From Papio anubis (taxonomy: Eukaryota; Chordata; Mammalia; Primates; Cercopithecidae): a stretch of 64,000 bases of DNA. A program made the translations under genes and the position numbers. Below, piece after piece: positions 11,982 to 23,537 of the stretch. The number at the start of each line of letters is the position of its first letter. Position 1 is the first letter of the stretch. Location of the stretch: the NCBI RefSeq assembly GCF_008728515.1, contig NC_044980.1, forward strand, positions 59,269,590 to 59,333,589. The letters run 5' to 3'. Below the pieces are notes generated by a model. It made no database searches. It worked only from the letters and a program-made list of their open reading frames with translations, and was not told where the DNA came from.

Positions 11982-12201
11982 CAGGGGTGTCCAATATTTT
12001 GGCTTCCCTGGTCTATGTTGGAAGAAGAATTGTCTTGGGCCACACACAAAATACTAACACTAATGATAGCTGATGAGTTCAAAATAAAAATCGCAAAAAT
12101 AAATCTCATAATGTTTTAAGAAAGTTTACAAATTTGTGTTGGGCCACATTCAAAGCCATCCTGGGCCACATGTAGCCCTTGGGCCACGGGTTACAAGCTT
12201 G
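11982..12201 (+). mobile_element. short hAT-like DNA transposon relic
   Basis: A familiar medium-reiterated element: caggggtgtccaatattttg at the left, a central tcttgggccacacac...atgatagctgatgagttc block and gggccacgggttacaagctt at the right. Left and right ends are loosely inverted. Flanks ccttagtc (11974-11981) and ctttaggc (12202-12209) match at 6 of 8 positions, as an old hAT 8-bp duplication would. Family name not recalled. Confidence 0.65.
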
Positions 12202-12209
12202 CTTTAGGC

Positions 12210-13020
12210 TGTCACCAGAAGACTGGTAGGTCAATGTACACTTATGTGTCTCAATCTAAAATAAGTTTAAGATATATAGTTAGAGTTGACTTTTTTACCA
12301 CCCGATTACCAGTCTTGGTAAACTGGGTAGGAGAGTTTTTACTGTACCTGCTAGGGATGTTCATTTTGGGCTCTCCAAGCTTTACCTCTCCCCAGAAGCG
12401 TGGCTAAAATCATGATATTCGAGAGAAAGAGCCTAGGAATATGAGTTTTCCTAAGTTCTGTTCCTGGATCAAGACAGAGCCCCAGAAAGCTATATCATGG
12501 ACCATTTTGCTTTAGATTATGTTAGAAATTCCTTCACAGATACATGATTTTAGTGTAAGACTCTTGACTTTCACTGATGATCCAGGAAAGAGTCTGTCAT
12601 ATGAAGAATATCTTTGCCTGCTCTGCTATGCTGCTAAAAGCATTCCATTACGCTATTCAAAGCCTGATACTTGAAGATCCACATGACAAACTTCTCTCAG
12701 TGCTAAAAATCTGCAGGCAGCCACATAGGAACACTGGGAAGAATGGAAAGACAGGAAAGAAAGAGGAGAGAACTCATAACCCTAGACCGAACTAATGTTT
12801 CAACCAAGTAAATAGAAAGCTCTTTTTTTTAACCTCTTCATTAACCTGTTTTCTTATGAATTTATGAATTTTAAAGTTGATAAACCTAATAAATATGCAT
12901 TATTTTACCTACTTAGCTGAAACCATATACATAGCTAATTTTAATTAATATTATTATCAAAGATATGAATGTTTTTATAAAACTTAATTTTTAACTTTTT
13001 TCTGTCTCCCTAGTTTTTTA
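12210..13020. other. no recognised feature
   Basis: Single-copy-like; becomes very AT-rich after 12820. No gene signal. Confidence 0.5.
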
Positions 13021-13320
13021 AATCTTCTAAAATTGGCTTAACTTACACACAATAAAATTCATTTTTTGTTGTACATTTCTATGAGTTTCGACAAATGTGG
13101 AGAGTTGTATAATCACTACCAACATCAAGATACAGAAGAGTTCCATCACCCCCAAAACACTCTCTCATCTTGCCCCTTCACAGTCAATCCCTTCCCCTTT
13201 GCATAGCCCCTGGCAAACTCTGATCTGTTTTTTGTTCCTACTATTTTGTCTTTGTTTTGTCTTTGTTTTGTCTTTGTCAAAATACCATCTAAGCTAAATC
13301 ATATAGCATGTAGCTGGGTG

Positions 13321-13624
13321 TTGTTGTTTGTTTGTTTGTTTGTTTGTTTGTTTGTTTTGAGACAGACTCCTGCTCTGTCACCCAGGCTGGAGTGTAGTGG
13401 CACGATCTCAGCTCACTGCAACCTCTACCTCCTGGGTTCAAGAGATTCTCCTATCTCAGCCTCCCGAGTAGCCGGAATTACAGGCACCCGTACCATGCCC
13501 AGCTAATCTTTGCCTTCTTAGCAGAGATGAGGTTTCGCCATGTTGACCAGGCTGGTCTTAAACTCCTGACCTCAAGTGATCCACCCACCTTTGTTGGCCT
13601 CCCAAAGTGCTGGAATTACAGGCA
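13321..13624 (-). mobile_element. Alu, antisense, (TTTG)n tail
   Basis: Starts with a (TTTG)n tract, i.e. an Alu tail expanded to a CAAA microsatellite, then the right and left arms. Ends at tggaattacaggca, so the last 20-25 bases of the Alu 5' head are missing. Inserted within the L1M. Confidence 0.93.
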
Positions 13625-14289
13625 ACGTGTAGCCTTTGAGTCTAGCTTCTTTCACTAGCCTAATTCATTTGAGATTCCACTTGATTCTACTTGAGATGCA
13701 TCCACATTGTTGAATGCACATTCCTTTTTATTCGTTCTGTAGCATTCTGTTGTGCAGATGTGCCCCAGTTTGTTTATCCATTCACTGTCAGTTGTTTCCA
13801 GTTTTGATGACATCTTCAGTACTACATATTGTTAGCTTTTGTTTGCTTTGCCCATTTTAAAAGTGTGGAGAAGTATCTCTTGTTTTTAATGTGCATTCCC
13901 CTAATGACTCAAGATGTGAAGAATCTGCTTATGTGCTATTTGCCATTCATACACCTTCCTTAGTGAAGTGTCTGTTTAAGTCTTTGGCTTATTATTCATT
14001 GGTTGGTTTGTTTTCTACTATTGATTTTTGAGAGTTCTTTATATATTCTGGATATGAGTCCTTTGTCAGATATATAATTTAATATTTTTTCCCAGTTTGA
14101 GGTTTGTATTTTCATTTTCTTAATAGTGTTTTTCACAGAGCAAATTTTTAAAAATTTTGGTAAACTAAAATTTACCAATTTTTGTCTATTATGAATTGTG
14201 CTTCTGGTGTCTTATTTAAGATCTCTTTGTCTAATCTAAGGCTACAAAGACTTTCTCTTATGTTTTCTTTTAGAAGTTTTATAGTTCTT

Positions 14290-14582
14290 CCAGGTGCAGT
14301 GGTGCTGGCCTATAGTTCCAGCTACCCAGGAGGCTGAGGCAGAAAGATTGCCTGAGCCCATTTCTGGGCTGCAGTTAATTATGCCTATCAGGTGTCTGTA
14401 CTAAGTTTGGCATCAATATGGTGACCTCCCGGGACCTGGGGACCACCAGGTTGCTTAAGGAGGGGTGAAACAGCCTAGGTTGTAAATGGAGCAAGTCAGA
14501 ACTCCCGCGCTGATCACTAATGGAATTGCACCTGTGAATAGCCACTGCATTCCACTCTGGGCAACACAGTGAAATCCTGTTT
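14290..14582 (+). pseudogene. 7SL (SRP) RNA retropseudogene, near full length
   Basis: Matches 7SL RNA end to end, including the S domain that Alu lacks: aagtttggcatcaatatggt, gacctcccgggacctgggga, ccaccaggttgcttaaggag, tgctgatcactaatgga, cctgtgaatagccactgc. About 293 bases against about 299 for 7SL. An A-rich tail (ttaaaaataa) follows. Flanking L1 sequence contains a loose direct repeat (agaagttttatagtt / aaaagtttacagtt), consistent with retroposition. Many substitutions and no authentic upstream promoter, so not an active SRP RNA gene. Confidence 0.93.
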
Positions 14583-14939
14583 AAAAATAATTTAAAAGTT
14601 TACAGTTTTATATTTTACATTTGGGTTTGTGAACCATTTTGAGCTAAATTTGTGAACTAAGTATGATGTATAGGTTAAGTTCATATTTTAAAATATGAAT
14701 GCCTAATGTTTCAGTATTATTTGTTGTTGAGGTTATCTGTTCTTCATTCAACTGATTTGCATAATTTTATAAATCAGTAAAATCTAGTTTTAATGAAGAT
14801 TCTTTTTGATTTTAGAAAATTTTAAAACTTAAAGAGAGTAAAGCAGAAAAATATTACTTATAATATTATCTCCCAAAGAATAGCAATTGATTATATTTTG
14901 ATATTTTCTGTAGTTGGTTTTTTAATTCCTTTATAGTTA

Positions 14940-15450
14940 AATAATACACATTTTTACTGTAAAAATAATGTGTTTATTGCAGAAAGTTTATAAATTACAG
15001 GGAAAAGCACAAAGAAGAAAATTAAAATTACATCCTCACGTATATAATTTGTTCTTTTGTCTACATACATATTTACTATGTTCTTTTGTCTACATACATA
15101 TTTACTAAGATTGAATTCATATTGTATGTACCACTTATAATCTTTTTTCATTTAACAGTGTAATAGTAATTTGCCATAACTTTATTTGTTTTGTTTTTTA
15201 ACCAACCAAACAAGCAGCAGTGAACTTCCCATATCTTTAAACTTGATAGACCATGTGTAGTGTTTTATGGACTATAATAAAATACCCAATCATTTATCAT
15301 TAATTTTCACTTTTTTCAATTATAAATGTGTCAAATAATCCTACATAAAACTTTATAAATATATCTGCTTTTTTCTTAGTATAAATTTATAAAAGTAAAA
15401 TACAAGTCAGAGAGTATTACTATATTGACCTCCAAAAAGATTATACTAAT
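14940..15450 (-). mobile_element. possible old LINE remnant, antisense
   Basis: acctccaaaaagattatact near the right end and atggactataataaaatacc...tttttcaattataaatgtg resemble antisense old L1 3' sequence. Too diverged to be sure. Confidence 0.35.
15051..15107. repeat. 29-bp tandem duplication
   Basis: The block gttcttttgtctacatacat + atttacta occurs twice without mismatch (15051-15078 and 15080-15107) separated by one t. Confidence 0.95.
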
Positions 15451-15814
15451 TTGTTTTCTTCAGTTCAAGTCCTCTGGGAACCAGACACTGAGATGAAATT
15501 AGAAATGCAAGATTGTTATTGGGGAAACTCTTGTGAATGATGAAGGGGAGAGAAAACAGTGGGAAGACAGGATGGCTTTCATCAGGACTGACACTTGTGA
15601 AAGAACAGGAGGAAGAAAGGAGGAAGGACTACGAAGAGCCATGCAGCCTTAAAAAAAAGCCTCAACCAGGCCAAGGGGAAGACCCTAAGCAAAGAAGACC
15701 TGCTAGAGGAGTCCTGCATTGAACAGAGTGACCCAGTTCTAGTCATATCACCATGCTTAGTCAGTGGCTAGTGATTCTGGAGAGCTCGGTGTTGGCATGA
15801 ACACTTTTGTGGGT
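15451..15814. other. unassigned, possibly repeat-derived
   Basis: A G/A-rich block (about 15530-15740) with a 61-codon frame. The texture resembles an old interspersed repeat, but I cannot name it. Confidence 0.35.
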
Positions 15815-16240
15815 GTGTTAGTTCATCCTTGCATCGCTATAAAGAAATACCTAAGACTGGATAATTTATAAAGAAAAGAGGTTTAATTGAGTCATGGTTC
15901 TGGAAGTCATATATGAAGCATAGTGCCAGCCTCTGCTTCTGCTGGTGACAGCCTCAGGAAGCTTACAATCATGGCAGAAGGCAAAGGAGAGCTAGCATGC
16001 CACATAAGAGTGGGAACAAGAGAGAGAGCAGGGGGAGGTCCTAGAAGCTCTTAAACAATGAGATCTCATGGGAACTAACTGAGGGAGAACTCACTCATTA
16101 CCAAGGGGATGGTGCTAAACCATTCATGAGGGATCCACTCCCATGATCCAATTGCCTCCCACCAGATCCCACCTCCAATACTGGGAATCACATTTCAACA
16201 TGAGATTTGGAGGGACTAACATCCAAGTCAAGCCACATCA
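15815..16240 (-). mobile_element. MST-type MaLR solo LTR, antisense
   Basis: Begins tgtgttagttcatccttgca, continues ataaagaaatacctaagact, ggataatttataaagaaaag, aggaagcttacaatcatggc and tgggaatcacatttcaacat, and ends gccacatca. This is the antisense order of MST/THE1 LTRs of the ERVL-MaLR group. About 425 bases, near full length. No MaLR internal sequence adjoins it. Confidence 0.85.
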
Positions 16241-16439
16241 ATGGGTCCCCAAAACACAGAAGCTGTAGGTGGTGAGCTCACGGACCCTGCACAGCAGGTT
16301 CTCTCCTCCATGTCTGCCACATTCACTTCCTACCAGCAGTGGGGATGAGAACAACTGCATTCCAGGATCCTGGTCATCATCATAGGGTATTCTCATCATC
16401 TCAAGTGTGGCTAATGTAATACACAGAAAATTGCATCTC

Positions 16440-16960
16440 ATTTTTTCACATTTATTTTGAGTTTTCTCAGTTAGAATGTAGTTGTACTTACACTTATTTA
16501 CACTTTGTATTTCTCCATTTGGCAATTACTTGTTTATCACCTTTGCCATTTTCCTACAGTAGCATTAATTTTTTTTCAGTGATTTTTTTACTCGATATAC
16601 TAAATCTACCTCTGTCAAATGCATTGCAAATACATTCCCCCAGTTTGTTCTTTGGCTACCAGTCCTCTCTCTCTGGTTCTTCTTTTGATGTTTTAAAATT
16701 AATTAATTTGCTTAGAACGAGCTTCCCTAAGTAAAAATCAGAAATCATTTCAGATATTTTCTATTCTAGTTTTTTAAAATGATTTTTCCATCTTATTTTT
16801 TGTTGCAGTATATAATCTGAGGTAGGAATTCATGTATTTCTAGATATTAACCAATTTTCACAGCATTTTTTTTTAAAATAATCTGTCCTCTCTTTCTCTG
16901 TTCTGGCATGCTGCATTTGCCATCTTCTTATTCCTTATATATGCTTCGTGTTAACAAAAG
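16440..16960 (-). mobile_element. L1M ORF2 region, antisense
   Basis: tttgccattttcctacagta, aatacattcccccagtttgt, tctgaggtaggaattcatgt and gaataatct-like blocks follow the antisense order of the L1M ORF2 end. Highly diverged. Confidence 0.55.
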
Positions 16961-18110
16961 AGTTGAAAGTTTAAAGTAGACTTGTCAGTATCATTCGTCT
17001 CACCCAACACCAGACTTTACTAATGATACAAAGGTACTGGCAAGAACCGACATGGATGAATTACTGAAGGTGCCTGAGTCTACCAGATGCAGCTCCCCAG
17101 AACTTCCCCTTCTCTTACATTAGGACATGTTTTGGTTCAGAGTAACAGCTGAGTTCTGAACAATATGTGAACATGTTGTTTTTTTTTAAATGCCATTTTG
17201 GTTTTGGGGTTCCCAGTTTTATATTCCTTTAGTTAGATTTAAAATGCTTACAGGACTACCTCCCGATCTCTAGCCAGCCATGCCCCATAAATCCATAAAC
17301 TACTACTTTATTTATAATACGTAGTCTAGACAGATCAAGTCTATTCTGCCCAAAAACATTATTTTAGATAGGGACTCTCTGGTATCTTTCCACTAATTTA
17401 AAAGCCATAACATGTTTACAAGGAGCCCTGGTTGAGGTCAACCATCCCCAAGTAGGGAGGAAGGAGTCTCAGGGCTGCTGTTAACCCTTTGTTTTCCACA
17501 TGGACATGGCTTGATTTACCAGTAAAAGGAAACATTTTATATCTCATCCAGCACCATGAATTGAATAATCTGAGCTCTATGTCTATAATTCATCAGCATT
17601 TTATAGCACAGCATTTTCATCACAAGAATGGGCAAATAAGTAAATGCAAAGTTATTAAGTACATGATGCTTGTCTCTTTTATATCCATTGTCTCCTTTTG
17701 GCCTCATATGACTCTGTGAAGTCAGTGTTTGGGGAGAACTCCTTTACACTGTTGCAGATATTTTCTTCCATGTGGAAGTAGACTCATTAATGCCATATTT
17801 ATGATCTTTTTGAACCATAAAAGGAGGCATATCTCCATCTTGAAAATGGCACAACATTGATAGTTCATATTTAAAAGTGCTTAGAGTATATATGATATAT
17901 GCAGGTATCTATCTAAAAAAGAAAAATGGTGGAGTAATCGCTCTGAGGACACTCGTAGGAGACTTATGTTAGAAAAGACCTCTACTGGTAAAATATGACC
18001 ATGTTATCTATATTTTGTGTAGTGAGCCAGATTGTTGAATGTTGGGAGCTTACTTTTGTCAATGTCAGCAAAGACAGAATCAAAAGTAGAACATTTCACT
18101 CTAAAGTAGA
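16961..18110. other. no recognised feature
   Basis: Single-copy-like DNA, AT-rich; no gene or repeat signal that I can name. Confidence 0.5.
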
Positions 18111-18111
18111 C

Positions 18112-18622
18112 AGATTCTTTTAGTTGCAAGTGGCAGAAACTAATGCTGAACTGGCTTAGGCCAAAAAGAGGATTAATTGGTGCAAAAACTCCATGAAAGT
18201 GTTTAAACTAAATGTGGGAAGGATAGGCATATGGGTAACTCACAACTAACTGAATCCAGAACTTAAACACCATGAGAATTATTTGTTTCTCATTTCTGTG
18301 ACAGTTCATTATCTCTCACTCAAGACAGCTTCCTCTACCTGCAGAAAAAAAGTTAAAAAAAAAAATCCCAGAAAAGAAACAGATTTGTGCCTATCTCTGG
18401 ATTAATCCATTAGGGGCAGGGGACAGGTATTATGATTTACACAGCTTAAGTCCAGCGTCTAGCTGTAACCAATCACCTGTGGATAGGGTGTCAGTGTCAT
18501 GCAAGAAAATGACAGGTTGCGGGAGCTGCATAAGTGGAGCAGGGAGAGCCATGTTCCCAGGGGCTGCTGTGCCCCAACAAAAGTGAAGGTTGGGTAGGGC
18601 AAGAGCAAGGGTGTCCACTCTA
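18112..18622 (+). repeat. medium-reiterated ancient repeat, family not named
   Basis: cttttagttgcaagtggcag, ctggcttaggccaaaaagag, gattaattggtgcaaaaact and taaccaatcacctgtgg match an interspersed element I remember in outline but cannot name. A second copy of its right half appears to lie at about 48880-49340. Confidence 0.45.
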
Positions 18623-19204
18623 TCTTCCCTGTAAAGAATGAAAAGAAAAGGGAAGGGCAGAGGCCATTAAACTATAGACTTTAATCACTAACTTTTGAGC
18701 CAGAGGTCTAGTTTCTGTGGCCAAAATAAAATCCCTGGCATCTCTATACAATAGGTAGACTTTCAGCATTTTTTAAAAACTTTTGAATGGTTCCCTTTCC
18801 AGAAATGCCAAAAAGATAATGCTTTAGAAACCTTTTGATTTACCGATCTCTGTGAATAGCAGAGTTACATGTGTAAGTGCACTAGTGATATTTGATATAT
18901 TGTACTTTAGAAATGATTAACTTACTCTTCATTCATTCAACAAATACTGAGCCAATGTGTCAGGCATTGAATTAAGCACTGGGGCACAAAAGTGAGCAAG
19001 ACACAGTTCTTGCCTTCATAAAGCTTACGCTGCAGTGGGAGCAAAAGAAGCAAACAGGTGGTGAAAACAGTATGATGCATGTCATCCTAGGAGATGTACT
19101 GGGATCTCACAGGGATGGTACTTAATGCTGGTTAGGAATTTTAGGGAGGATTTCCCAAAGAAAGTGATATAGATATCTAAGATGAGACTTGAAGATGTAT
19201 AGAA

Positions 19205-19505
19205 GGCCAGGCATTGTTGCTCCTGTCTATAATCCCAGCACGTTGGGAAGTTGAGGCAGGAAGATTGCTTGAGGCCAGGAGTTGGAGACCAGCATGGGCA
19301 ACATAGTGAGACCCTGTCTCTGCAAAAAAAAAAAAAAAAAATAGCCAAGGGTGGTGGTGCATGCCTATAGTCCTAGCTACTTGGGAGGCTGAGGCAGGAG
19401 GGTCACTTGAGCCCAGGAGTTCAAGGTTGCAGTGAGCTTTGATCATGTAACTGCACTCCAGCCTGGACAACCAAGTGAGGCCCTATCTCTTAAGAAGAAG
19501 AAAAA
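19205..19505 (+). mobile_element. Alu (AluJ-like), full length
   Basis: Full dimer with J-type right arm (gcccaggagttcaaggttgc, agtgagctttgatcatgtaa) and a diverged tail (taagaagaagaaaaa). Nested in antisense L2. Confidence 0.93.
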
Positions 19506-19718
19506 TGACCATGTACGAGTTGGTAAGGAAAAAGGAGTTGAAAAAAGTGTGATGACTAGAAGAACATATACAAAGGCTCTGGGATGCCATAAATCATGGC
19601 ATATTCTAGAACTTTAAGTAGTTTGACTCTAAGGCCGTAGTAATCAATGAGCAGAAGAAAATGACTGGACTGAAGAGGTGGGAACCATGTTGTAAGACAC
19701 ATTAAAGAGTTGGCTTTT

Positions 19719-19985
19719 GGCCGGGTGTGGTGGCTTATGCCTGTAATCCCAGCACTTTGGGAGACCAAGGTAGGTGAATCACGAGGTCAAGAGATTGAGA
19801 CCGTACTGGCCAACATGGCGAAAACTCCATCTCTACTAAGAATACAACAGTTAACTGGGTGTGGTGGTGGGCACCTATAGTCCCAGCTACTCAAGAAGCT
19901 GAGGCAGGAGAATAGCTTGAACCCAGGAGGCGGAGGTTGCAGTGAGCTGAGATCGTGTCACTGCACTCCAGCCTGGGCGACAGAG
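19719..19985 (+). mobile_element. Alu (AluS-like) lacking its 3' end and A-tail
   Basis: Starts at base 1 (ggccgggtgtggtggc) but stops at gcctgggcgacagag, about 20 bases before the normal 3' end, with no A-tail. A 13-base direct repeat, agagttggctttt, flanks it at 19706-19718 and 19982-19994. The left flank reads att|aaagag, consistent with an L1-endonuclease site. Confidence 0.93.
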
Positions 19986-20505
19986 TTGGCTTTTATCCTG
20001 AGGGCAATAGAGAACCATTGAAGAGTTTTAAACAAAGCAATAATATAATTAAATTTGCATCTTAGAAAGTTTACTCTAGCTATACTGTAGAGAATAAGTG
20101 GAAAGGGGGCAAAACTCACGAGGATCCCCGCATAATTTATGTGGGCAGTGATGTGAACCTGAACTTCATTAGTAAGAGTAGAAAGAAGCAGAGGAAATTA
20201 AGTATAATTCAAATGGTAGATTCAAAGTGGTTAACTGCATCTGCGAAGAGAAAGAAGGGAATAAACTAAAGATAACAGGATAACTCATAAAATTCCAGCT
20301 TGGTCACCTGAGTAAATGGGAATGCCATTCATTGAGCTAGGGCTTATGAAAGGAGATTTGGGGGTGAGATAATAATATGGAATTTGGGGAACTTGTGAGA
20401 AATCAAAGTGGAAACGCCTAATAGGCTGCTGGATAAATGGATCTGGACCTTGGTAAAGTGCTCTAGGCTGGAAATAAACGTTACAAGTGTTAATGAAAGT
20501 AATGG

Positions 20506-20752
20506 GGTTTGAGACCAGCCTGACTAATATGGTGAAACCCCATCTCTACAAAAAATACAAAAATTAGCCAGACATGGTGGTGTGCACCTGTAGTCCCAGC
20601 TACTCAGGAGCCTCAGACAGAAGAATTGCTTGAACTCTGGAGGACGAGGTTGCGGTAAGCCAAGATCGCACCACTGCACTCTAGGCTGGTGACAGAGCAA
20701 GACTCTGTCTCAAAAACAAACAAACAAACAAACAACAACAACAACAAAAAAC
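20506..20752 (+). mobile_element. Alu, 5'-truncated, composite tail
   Basis: Starts mid left arm (gtttgagaccagcctgacta) and runs through the right arm to a tail of (CAAA)n then (CAA)n, 20713-20752. Nested in antisense L2. Confidence 0.93.
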
Positions 20753-20802
20753 GCCTGACCAATATGGTGAAACCCCGTCTCTACTAAAAAGACAAAAATT
20801 AA
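20753..20802 (+). mobile_element. 50-bp Alu left-arm fragment abutting an Alu tail
   Basis: gcctgaccaatatggtgaaa, ccccgtctctactaaaaaga and caaaaattaattggg repeat the same Alu segment found at about 20517-20567 in the preceding Alu. It follows that element's tail without a spacer. Confidence 0.85.
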
Positions 20803-21359
20803 TTGGGGATGGATGAGGTGGTCAGGGAGAGTGTGTGATGTGTGATGAAGAGTGCTAGGGCAGAACCCTGCAGACCACTAAGATTAATGAACAGACAGAG
20901 ATAAAACACTGGAGACCAAGAAGCAGCACCCTGAGAGGTAGGAGTAAAACCATGACAGACAGCGTCTCAGAAGCAAGGAATAGAGACTTTCAAGGAGGAG
21001 CAAGAGAGGTCAACAGTGTGAAATGCTCTCAACAGGTGATAAAATAACTGAAAATAGTCCCCTAGATTTAATAACAAGGATATTAGGGACCCTGAAAACG
21101 ACCATTTCAGGGAAGGGAAGAGGACAGTGGTTGAAACAAGATTGGGAGGTGAGAAACAAAGAAGGTGAACTCAGACATCTTTGAAAGAACTTTGTAAAGG
21201 GAAGGAAAGATGGGCAGATACTGAGAAGGGACACAGATTAAGAATTTTTTTTTACATGGGAGAAACTTGAATATATTTATTCTAACTTTCATGCAGTTAA
21301 AATCATCAGCAGTAGAATTTACTGTCTCTTGTGAAATTAGCAGGATATATGTACAGTAA

Positions 21360-22000
21360 AGCAAGTCAATGAACTAATCTATGTATATAGTTCATTTATT
21401 TCCTACATATGTATACACCTGTCTAACCACCATTCAGACCAAAATGTAGGGTATTTCCAGCACTGCAGAAGGTTCCCTCATGCCTCCTCTCATCAACCTC
21501 AACCCCAAGAGGTAAATAATCGGAATTCTGATTTCCATCACCATAGTTTTGCCAGTTCTTAAACTTCATGTAAAAGAAATCTTTTAGCATATCTGTGAGA
21601 TTCATCCATGTGTTGCAAGTAGCAGTTTTTTTCTTTATTACTATATTTCATTGTGTATATGTGTTATAATTTATTCATTTTTCTATTGAATGACATTTCG
21701 GTTGTTTCCAGTTTGGAGCTGTTGTGAAATAAGCTCCTATGAATATTCTTGCATATATCTTCTGATGGACAAAGATTTTCAGTTCTCTTGGGTAAACATC
21801 TAGAAGCAAGATTCTGGAGCATAGGGTTGGTGTATCTTTAACTTGCATAAATAAAGCTGAACAGTTTTTAAAGGGGTAGAATCAATTGCACTCCCTAAAG
21901 CAGTGTATGGAAATCCTTCTCACCAAAGTGTGGTGTTGTCTGTCTTTTTGATTTTAGCCTTCTGGTGAGCAGACATTTTGAAATTCAGGTTTTCTGACAT
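21360..22000 (-). mobile_element. L1M 3' region, antisense
   Basis: tatacacctgtctaaccacc, gtgagattcatccatgtgtt, gacatttcggttgtttccag, ctcttgggtaaacatctaga and accaaagtgtggtgttgtct give the antisense L1M order. Confidence 0.75.
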
Positions 22001-23047
22001 TATAAACCATAGCTTTTCAGTTGGTACTTATAACAATTTCAATTTCAAGTTTCCTACCTTAAGTATTTCCCATCATTGGCTATCACCTTTCCAGTAAAAC
22101 AAATCTAATATTTAAAACATGTAAACATAATTCAGGATGTTTTATGAGAAATAAGTAATTTAATTATCCATTAAAGTTATCATAACAATCAGAAAAATTT
22201 TGTCAGAAATAGTCTCACCCATAATTTGAATATGTAGGAAATATTATCATCTAATGTATTAGAAAGAAGCAAGTAGCTTCTATGATGATGGAAGTTTCTC
22301 ACTGATGCATCTATTCCAATTTATATTTTGTGTAAGTAGTAAGTTTAGAGGTAATGGTTGTTTCCTCTTCTCATTTTTATTTTAATGCTATATTTGAAGT
22401 CATCATTCACTATAATCAGAAGTATAGACTTATTTTGAAGAATGCTAATAGGTCTTTTGGGGAAAAATAATAAAATAAACTATTGACATAAAACTGAATA
22501 TTGATTCTTCTATATTTTGATTCATGGTCTTTTCCTCTTTGATGCAGTTTCTGTTTGATACAATATCTAAAACCTGACAAAGGAAATAAATATATGACAA
22601 TTCAGATAATATTATCTATAATTCTTTACCGCAGCAATATAACTTATTATCTAATAATTAACTTATTGTTGCAGTAAATATATATTTGTGTTAATATTAT
22701 ATACAATATTGCTTGTCAATATCATCTAATAATTTATTCAATTCTCACAAGTATCATGGTAAATATATTGAGAAATCTGTTTAAACATTTCACCAAAATT
22801 AGATAGGTCACAGATTTAAGTACAAATTCTGAAGTAAAAGTGTTAGAAAATAATAGAGATACATATTTATACAGTTGAGTCAGAAAGGCCTTTATAAAAG
22901 TGACACTGAAACCAGTGAACTTAACAAAAATGTGTGACACATTTGCCTATATAATAATTTAAAATTTCTGTACGCAAGTTAAATTATACCACATAGAAAC
23001 ATAAATTCAAGATTTGAAATATTTTACTGGACAACCAACATGTTTGT
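22001..23047. other. no recognised feature; AT-rich
   Basis: About 1 kb with long A/T stretches. No gene signal; a minus frame at 22734-22940 is chance. Confidence 0.5.
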
Positions 23048-23362
23048 TTTGTTGTTGTTGTTGTTTTTTTTTTTACGTTTTGAGATGGAATCTCACTCTG
23101 TTGCCCAGGCTGGAGTGCAGTGGTGTGATCTCGGCTCACTGCAACCTCCGCCTCCCGGGTTCAAGTATTCTTCTGCCTCAGCCTCCTGAGCAGCTGGGAT
23201 TACAGGCGCCCACCACCACATCTGGCTAATTTTTGTATTTTTAGTAGAGACGGGGTTTCACCATGTTGGCCAGGCTGGTCTCGAACTCCTGACCTCAAGT
23301 GATCTGCCCACCTTGGCCTCCCAAGGTTGTGGGATTATAAATGTGAGCCACCACTCCTGGCC
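23048..23362 (-). mobile_element. Alu (AluS-like), antisense, full length
   Basis: (TTG)n/poly(T) tail at 23048-23074, complete right and left arms, and the 5' head at gccaccactcctggcc. Confidence 0.95.
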
Positions 23363-23426
23363 TTGTTCTTGTTTTTCTAAAAAAAGGCAAAGTCAAAAGC
23401 CCTTTACTTTTTTTTTTTTTTTTTTA

Positions 23427-23537
23427 ACTAAGTACCCTAATTACTTCCCAAAGACCTCATCACTAAATACCAGCACATTGTGGGTTAGGACTTCAACATA
23501 TAAATTTTTCAGGGGACACAAGCTTTCGGTCACACAC
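23427..23537 (-). mobile_element. truncated 3' LTR of the MaLR provirus
   Basis: agacctcatcactaaatacc and ggttaggacttcaacatata, then caggggacacaagc, match the 5' portion of MLT1 LTRs in antisense. Only about 110 bases remain. Confidence 0.7.

Larger units (their letters stand above)
13025..14800 (-). mobile_element. L1M LINE 3' region, antisense, with two nested insertions
   Basis: Antisense 3' UTR (atttctatgagtttcgacaa, atcaagatacagaagagttc) runs into antisense ORF2 end (tttatccattcactgtcagt, aatgtgcattcccctaatga, agagttctttatatattctg, tatttaagatctctttgtct). An Alu interrupts it at 13321-13624 and a 7SL pseudogene at 14290-14582, after which L1 resumes (acatttgggtttgtgaacca). Old, many stops. 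Confidence 0.8.
18925..21235 (-). mobile_element. L2 LINE, antisense, about 2.3 kb span with nested Alus
   Basis: Opens with the antisense L2 3' terminus (tcattcattcaacaaatact, gaattaagcactggggcac) and continues through antisense ORF2 to about 21235. The decayed reverse-transcriptase motif (intact form DLSAAFDTVDH) lies at about 21011-21043 in reverse complement, where it now reads PVESISHC followed by a stop. Alus at 19205, 19719, 20506 and 20753 are nested in it. Confidence 0.8.

Noticed and set aside
13246..13420. CTTTGTTTTGT and GTTTG repeats as a regulatory array
   Set aside because: They are the L1M 3' end and the microsatellite-expanded tail of an antisense Alu.
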